Part shown: in pieces, positions 59,325-64,000 of the stretch
Numbering within the stretch: position 1 is the stretch's first letter
Layout: the number at the start of each line of letters is the position of its first letter
Assembly (NCBI GenBank): GCA_008828725.1
Contig: MEHQ01000218.1
Span: forward strand, 124,001 to 188,000
Length of the DNA: 64,000 nt
Reading direction: 5' to 3'
Source of the DNA: Saccharina japonica
Lineage: Eukaryota > Sar > Phaeophyceae > Laminariales > Laminariaceae
Position numbers and translations under genes: made by a program
The notes under the pieces: model-generated
The model's input: only the letters and a program-made list of their open reading frames with translations
Database searches by the model: none
Told to the model about the DNA's origin: nothing

Positions 59325-59831
59325 ATGGGACCCACTGCCATGGAATCCCCCATGAGAGTCCCATGAAAGTCCAATCGAAATAGAGCAACACCATAGGTAG
59401 TGAGGCCCCGTGGAAGTCCCATGAGACCCCAGTCATGGCTGTCTCGCGGGAGTACCATGGAGGATCCATGGGAAAACCATGGGAAAACCATGGGAAAAAC
59501 CATGGAAAACCCATGCGGAAACCATGGGAGATCCATGGGAGTTCCACGGGCCGGCACCACCAACCCATGAGAGGCTCACCGAAGTCCCATGGGAGTGTCG
59601 TGGAAGGTCTTTGGGGACGCTGTAAATGCAGGGGGTGTCTACGTATGGAAGTCACAATAGAGACTCATGAGAGCGCCCCAGTGAAGACCGACGAGGGAAA
59701 CACAACTATGGGAGCACTTCAAACCCATGGGGCGGGGCATGGGACTCTCGTGGGACTCTCATGGGATCACAGCGCTGCCCCAGGTGGGGCTTACAGGGCT
59801 GCCCCATAGGACTCTCATAGGACACTCATCA

Positions 59832-60097
59832 GACGCGTGCTACGATAGAGACAGAGGTATACCTTTTTTTGGCTGAAACGTTTTCCGAATGGTCGGGCAC
59901 CTTAACCCAAAATCGTCGGACTTGAACAATTCTTGTGGCGTAATATTTTTCATCATAGAGTCGGGTCATGGACTTGCTCATCGGGTAGCACTTTTTATTT
60001 CCCTGCAAAACCTATTTTTCGGCGACGTATATATGGAGCTCCTTAAGTTATAGGAGCCCAGAAAAAAAATGGTTGCACCTCTATCGTAGCATGCGTC
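59832..60097. mobile_element. MITE, GACGC family, ATCA duplication
   Basis: 266 bp between ATCA repeats (59828-59831 and 60098-60101), inserted into the CCATGGGA array. The left end is GACGCGTGCTACGATAGAGA. Confidence 0.85.
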
Positions 60098-60232
60098 ATC
60101 ATGGGTGGGTTTGCAGAGCTCCCATTGAACTTCCATGGGACTGACAAGGGACTCCCGCGGGCCTTCCATGGGACTCCCATGGAAACACAGTGATTGCCAA
60201 GGGTACTCTCATGAGGCTCCCATGGGCTGGCA

Positions 60233-60621
60233 GACGCTTGCTACGATAGAGGTATAAACCTTTTTTTGGCGGAAACATTTTCGGACTGACTATACCTTTT
60301 TTTGGCTGAAAAAATTTCGGGCTGACTATACCTTTTTTTGGCTGAAACATTTTCGGGCTGACTATACCTTTTTTAGGCTGAAACATTTTCGGACTGACCT
60401 ATTAAAGGCTCCTTAAACCAAAATCGTCGGAACTTCATTCTTGTGATGCAATATATTTTGTTTTTTTTATGTTTGGGCCATGATGGGATTTTCCATCCGG
60501 TAAAAAGGTAGTATTTTTGTTTTCCTCCAAAATCGCTTTCTTTTGGTTGTGAGGTTTAGAGAGCTCCTCAAGTGGCCACCCTTATGAGGCAAAACGGTGC
60601 ACTTCTACCTTACCATGCGTC
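60233..60621. mobile_element. MITE, GACGC family, GGCA duplication, expanded
   Basis: 389 bp between GGCA repeats (60229-60232 and 60622-60625). It is longer than its relatives because an internal unit of about 36 bp, CTATACCTTTTTTTGGCTGA, is repeated four times (about 60250-60400). Confidence 0.85.
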
Positions 60622-61689
60622 GGCAGTCCTCCCAGAGGGGTCTCCGGTGGGACTTCCATAGGTCTTCCATGAGTTTTCGACATCACAAAGGATATCCGTG
60701 GAAGGCTCATAGGAGGCCCATGGGGGTCCCTACTTATGGGAGACCCATGAGAGCACTGTACTAACCCATGGAAAACCCAAGGGGATTCCATGGGTCAAAC
60801 CCACGGGAGGCCCATGAAACCCCCATCGGAGTCCCATGGAAATCCCAGCCATTGGCAACCCATATGAGACCCATGGAATCCCGACCGGTATGCCCTCATG
60901 GGTCTACCATGAGGGGCTCGTATGGGACTTCCATGGGATGATGATTCTCCCGTGGGTACCCCGTGAGACTACCACGCGTTTGTAGTGCTGGCCCATGGGT
61001 CTTACCACGGGACTCCCATGGAGCCCCCATGGTCTACATTGCTTCGCATTGTCTGCTCTGCTTACTGCACTGAGCGTAGTATCTCTGTGTCGTAGTTTTG
61101 TTACCACAGAACTGGTACCTTTTCAGGATGAAGAATCGGCACGAACACTGGGTGTGCTGGATGTCGACGGGTAGAAAGGAAGGTTTAATGTGAAGAACAC
61201 ACACACATTGCTTCGATGGGACTCCCGTGCGACTCCACATGGGTCTCGCATGCGATTAGTGCTGACCCTTGGATTCCCATGCATGGGTCTCCCACGGGTT
61301 TATAGTGCTGGCCCACATGGAACGCGCATGGGTCTCCCATGGAACTCCCAAAAGTCTACATTATTAGGTGTATGGTGTATAGTGCTGGCCCGTGGGCCTC
61401 CCATGGGACTCCCACTGGATAATAATGCTTCCATGGGACTCCTGTGCGTATATCTCATGGGGTCTCCCATGGGCCTCCTATGGGCCTCCGATGTGACCCC
61501 CATGAGATCATAGTGCTACCATGGATGGGACTTTATAGTTGAGAATCGCTTGGGTGAACCGTGGGATTCTCGCAGGACTCCCATGGTGTAAGGCTTCGGA
61601 AATCAAGCCACCATACATCTAGCGTGATGTTTTCAACCGATGTGGTTTTTTAACGAACATCAGGGAATGAAACAGCCAGGTAGGGGTGC

Positions 61690-61855
61690 TACCCGCCGGG
61701 TACCCGCCATGAACGGGTACTCGCCACGAACGGGTACCCGCCAAATTCTGACGGTCGGACTCTGACTCGTCACAGGGTAACCCGGATTTTCAGGGGACAG
61801 GAACCGGGTCAACCGGGTACCGGGGTACCCGGGTACCCGGGTACCCGGACAGCAT
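61690..61855. repeat. GGGTACCC-rich repeats, block 1
   Basis: Alternating CGGGTACCCGCC and CCGGGTACCCGG words, self-complementary around GGTACC. From 61860 to 62390 no gene was seen. Confidence 0.75.
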
Positions 61856-62394
61856 ATGACCCCGCTTACGGTCGCCAAGCGGGCCTGACAAAAGGAGGAT
61901 AGGGCTCGTTTCGATTACACATCGCTGAGAGAACTACAAGCGTGAAACGGTATCCGGCATTGCAGCCTTGCATAGGAGTTTGAACCATTATTGTTGCTAC
62001 GTGAAGTTCTTCGTCGTCGGGGTGTCAACCGTAATAAACAGACTGCCTGGGCCACGCTGTAGCATGTAGTCCCGGAATCATCTTGTATGTGTAAAATGCG
62101 TTTGGTCAGGCGTTGTTTTTGGTGATACATCGCCAAAATAGAGTCCGTGGTCACAGGACAAGCTCCAATAATTACAGCAATTATGGAGCTGAAGGATATA
62201 TCCCAGGAAAAAAAAAAACGAAAATCGCCCTCTACTAAAATACATACCTGAACAATGAATAATGAACCAAGTGCACTTCTACATTCAAGTGTACGTACAA
62301 TAGCAGTACAGTAGCATATCAGGCATACTGCTGTAAAACAGTGTTGCGTTGGATCGTTTGCGTACTTGAAGGGTTCCTGGAAGTGTGTTCAGGC

Positions 62395-62750
62395 GTGCTG
62401 GCCCCGGGGACACCTTGCTAACTCGGGCACCCGGGTACCCGGCATTTTTTGTTGTTGATTTTTTGTTGAGCTGGGTACTCGGGTACCCGGCATTTTAATT
62501 GTTGATGTGGTGTTCCCACATGTAAGCAGGCACTGGAACCCCAAAACTATGTTGAGCTGGATCGTTTGCGTGTTTGAAGGATTTCTGGAGGTATTCCCAG
62601 GCAATTCTGACCACGGGGACACGTTGCCATCCGGATACCCGGCCCGAAAATCTCGGCGGGTTTTGGGGGACACGGACCTGGTGGCGGGTAGTACCCGTCC
62701 GGGTAAACCCGCCGGGTACCCGGGTAGTAAACGAACGGGTAGCACCCCTA
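62395..62750. repeat. GGGTACCC-rich repeats, block 2
   Basis: Same words as block 1, with a partial direct repeat of CCGGCATTTT and TTGTTGAT segments. From 62760 to 63780 only non-coding sequence was seen. Confidence 0.7.
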
Positions 62751-63786
62751 GAAACAGAAGAATGACTGTTGTTGTTGTTGTTCTTGTGTCTTGTTATACC
62801 TGGTATAAATATAGACTGTATAATAAATAGCGGTAAATTGCAGACAGATAGATATATGCAATGGCCCGAAGAGGTCGTGCATGGGTGTATTCTCCATTTA
62901 TTTGGTAATAAATTAATTGTGAACGTTTAGATAAAAAATGTAGCATAAATATGGAGACATCTTGTATGTAGGATTTTTCCCCAGGTGTAGGAGGTTCAGT
63001 GTATTTGTGGCAGGCTAGGGAAGAGGGCAAGAATTAGACTGCCTCAACCCTATCTATGCTCTAACGCCCTAACCTATAGCCCTAACGCAATGGTTGGAGG
63101 TATGCGTACCGTGGCTGAAAACAAACACGAACAATAAGTAGAACGCAAGAAAACTACAGGCAGTACTGGCTTTTCTTGATGTCTTACATTTTTTCTACTT
63201 TATTATTTTCGATCCTTCGGGGTCCGATGCGACATTACTACTACTGTAGTACGAGTATATCTCTATATTTTTCACACATTTTTCTTTGCACCTGACTAAG
63301 CTTTTTTTGCCTCCTGCCTGGACCATGACGGCTAAGTGAGATCCATCTACCCATCCTCGTGCGGCAGCCATACTCGGTGCACGAATTTTCCCAGTACATG
63401 GGATTTCCATGGGTTTATAGTGCTGGCTCATATCATACAACTCCCATGGGCCTCCCGCGGGGATCTCGTGGGTTATCGGGAATCCCGTGGGGTATCCCGC
63501 TCCCACGGGAATCTCGTGGTTATCCCGTGCAAGGCTCAGGAAAGGTGCGCCAAACCACACATATATATATACAATGTTCATCGTCGGGGTCGATAAAGTC
63601 ACAGCCTCTCTGTTAAGCTTTTCGCCACAGTATGTTACGCGCTTGTTCACTGCTAACTACTTCCCTTCACAGTCACTCAGGGTGCGCACAATGCGGGTCG
63701 CCACTATTAATAGTATACCACAACAACTAAGAAGGGTATTTCCTTCTTGCGTCTCGCACGGGGCTGCACTCTTCTGTACCAGTCCA

Positions 63787-63849
<63 letters not shown>

Positions 63850-63860
63850 CACTACTACTG

Positions 63861-63897
<37 letters not shown>

Positions 63898-63925
63898 AGT
63901 TAGTACTACTATTAATACTACTACT
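63787..63925. repeat. (CTA)n microsatellite
   Basis: A long CTA/TAC tract with occasional CCA, GCT and AGT interruptions. The Tyr-repeat open frame across it is an artefact. Confidence 0.9.
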
Positions 63926-64000
63926 AAAACAGTGTTACGCCGTGGTCCAACCTCTTCGAAGTTTACTCATTTCACCTGGGGGGTGGGGTTGCCCTTGGCT

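Larger units (their letters stand above)
59325..61600. repeat. CCATGGGA-type minisatellite array
   Basis: Many CCATGGGA, CATGGGACTCCCATGG and ACCATGGGAAA variants in irregular 10-30 bp spacing, most of them palindromic around CCATGG. It is interrupted by two MITEs. A unique stretch at 61045-61200 and an outlying block at 63395-63540 share the style. Confidence 0.8.

Noticed and set aside
63045-63095. CCCTAA-like words suggesting telomeric repeat
   Set aside because: Only a few irregular copies with varied spacing, not a tandem telomere tract.
1-64000. tRNA or rRNA genes
   Set aside because: No stretch showed a convincing T-loop plus acceptor pairing, and no conserved rRNA segment was recognised by eye; a tRNAscan run would settle it.

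Overview
The window looks like nuclear DNA from an intron-rich, repeat-laden alga. A brown alga (Ectocarpus-like stramenopile) fits best: there are small GT-AG exons, a beta-helix gene with one module per exon, DIRS and copia retroelements, and a dispersed TACTGCTG-type motif. This assignment is inference from style; no rRNA, tRNA or organelle marker was found. Only two host genes can be supported with confidence.

Layout. 0-3 kb: remnant of a Ty1/copia element with two long direct repeats. 3-5.1 kb: degenerate repeats, one copy of a MITE family that recurs throughout the window, and one weak candidate exon. 5.1-7.45 kb: a DNA element whose long inverted ends are stacks of about 215-bp repeats full of TTTGCGACAC palindromes. 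7.58-12.87 kb (minus strand): a guanylate-binding-protein-like large GTPase, for which I derived a phase-consistent ten-exon model of 868 codons. 12.03-21.28 kb: a 4.7-kb segment carrying that gene's first exon and upstream region, present twice in tandem with patchy identity and ending in CAGA microsatellite. 21.3-26.7 kb: a tandem CAGA-containing array leading into a broken DIRS-like (tyrosine-recombinase) retroelement. 26.8-34.3 kb: mostly non-coding repeats, including a LINE tail, a TACTCGGAGTA array, twin hairpins and a 440-bp foldback element.

34.4-46.0 kb (plus strand): scattered small exons of a right-handed beta-helix (POMP-like) repeat gene. Its long introns hold a near-identical 564-bp x 4 tandem array, MITEs and GC-rich hairpins. 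46.5-46.9 kb: GA microsatellite, an N gap and poly-C. 47.2-50.8 kb: a large inverted repeat. 50.8-54.5 kb: a 5'-truncated LINE ending in poly-C instead of poly-A. 55-58.5 kb: MITEs, then four same-orientation 3' ends of the same LINE group. 59.3-61.6 kb: an array of CCATGGGA-type repeats with two MITEs inserted. 61.7-62.8 kb: GGGTACCC-rich repeats. 63.8-63.9 kb: a CTA microsatellite.

The two host genes show no evident functional link. The GTPase would act on membranes or in cell-autonomous defence or ER shaping, as in its family. The beta-helix protein would be secreted or on the surface. The most unusual material is in the mobile elements: a MITE family with clean 4-bp target duplications, a LINE group with C-tails that pile up tail behind tail, and the nested-palindrome transposon lying about 130 bp beyond the GTPase stop codon.
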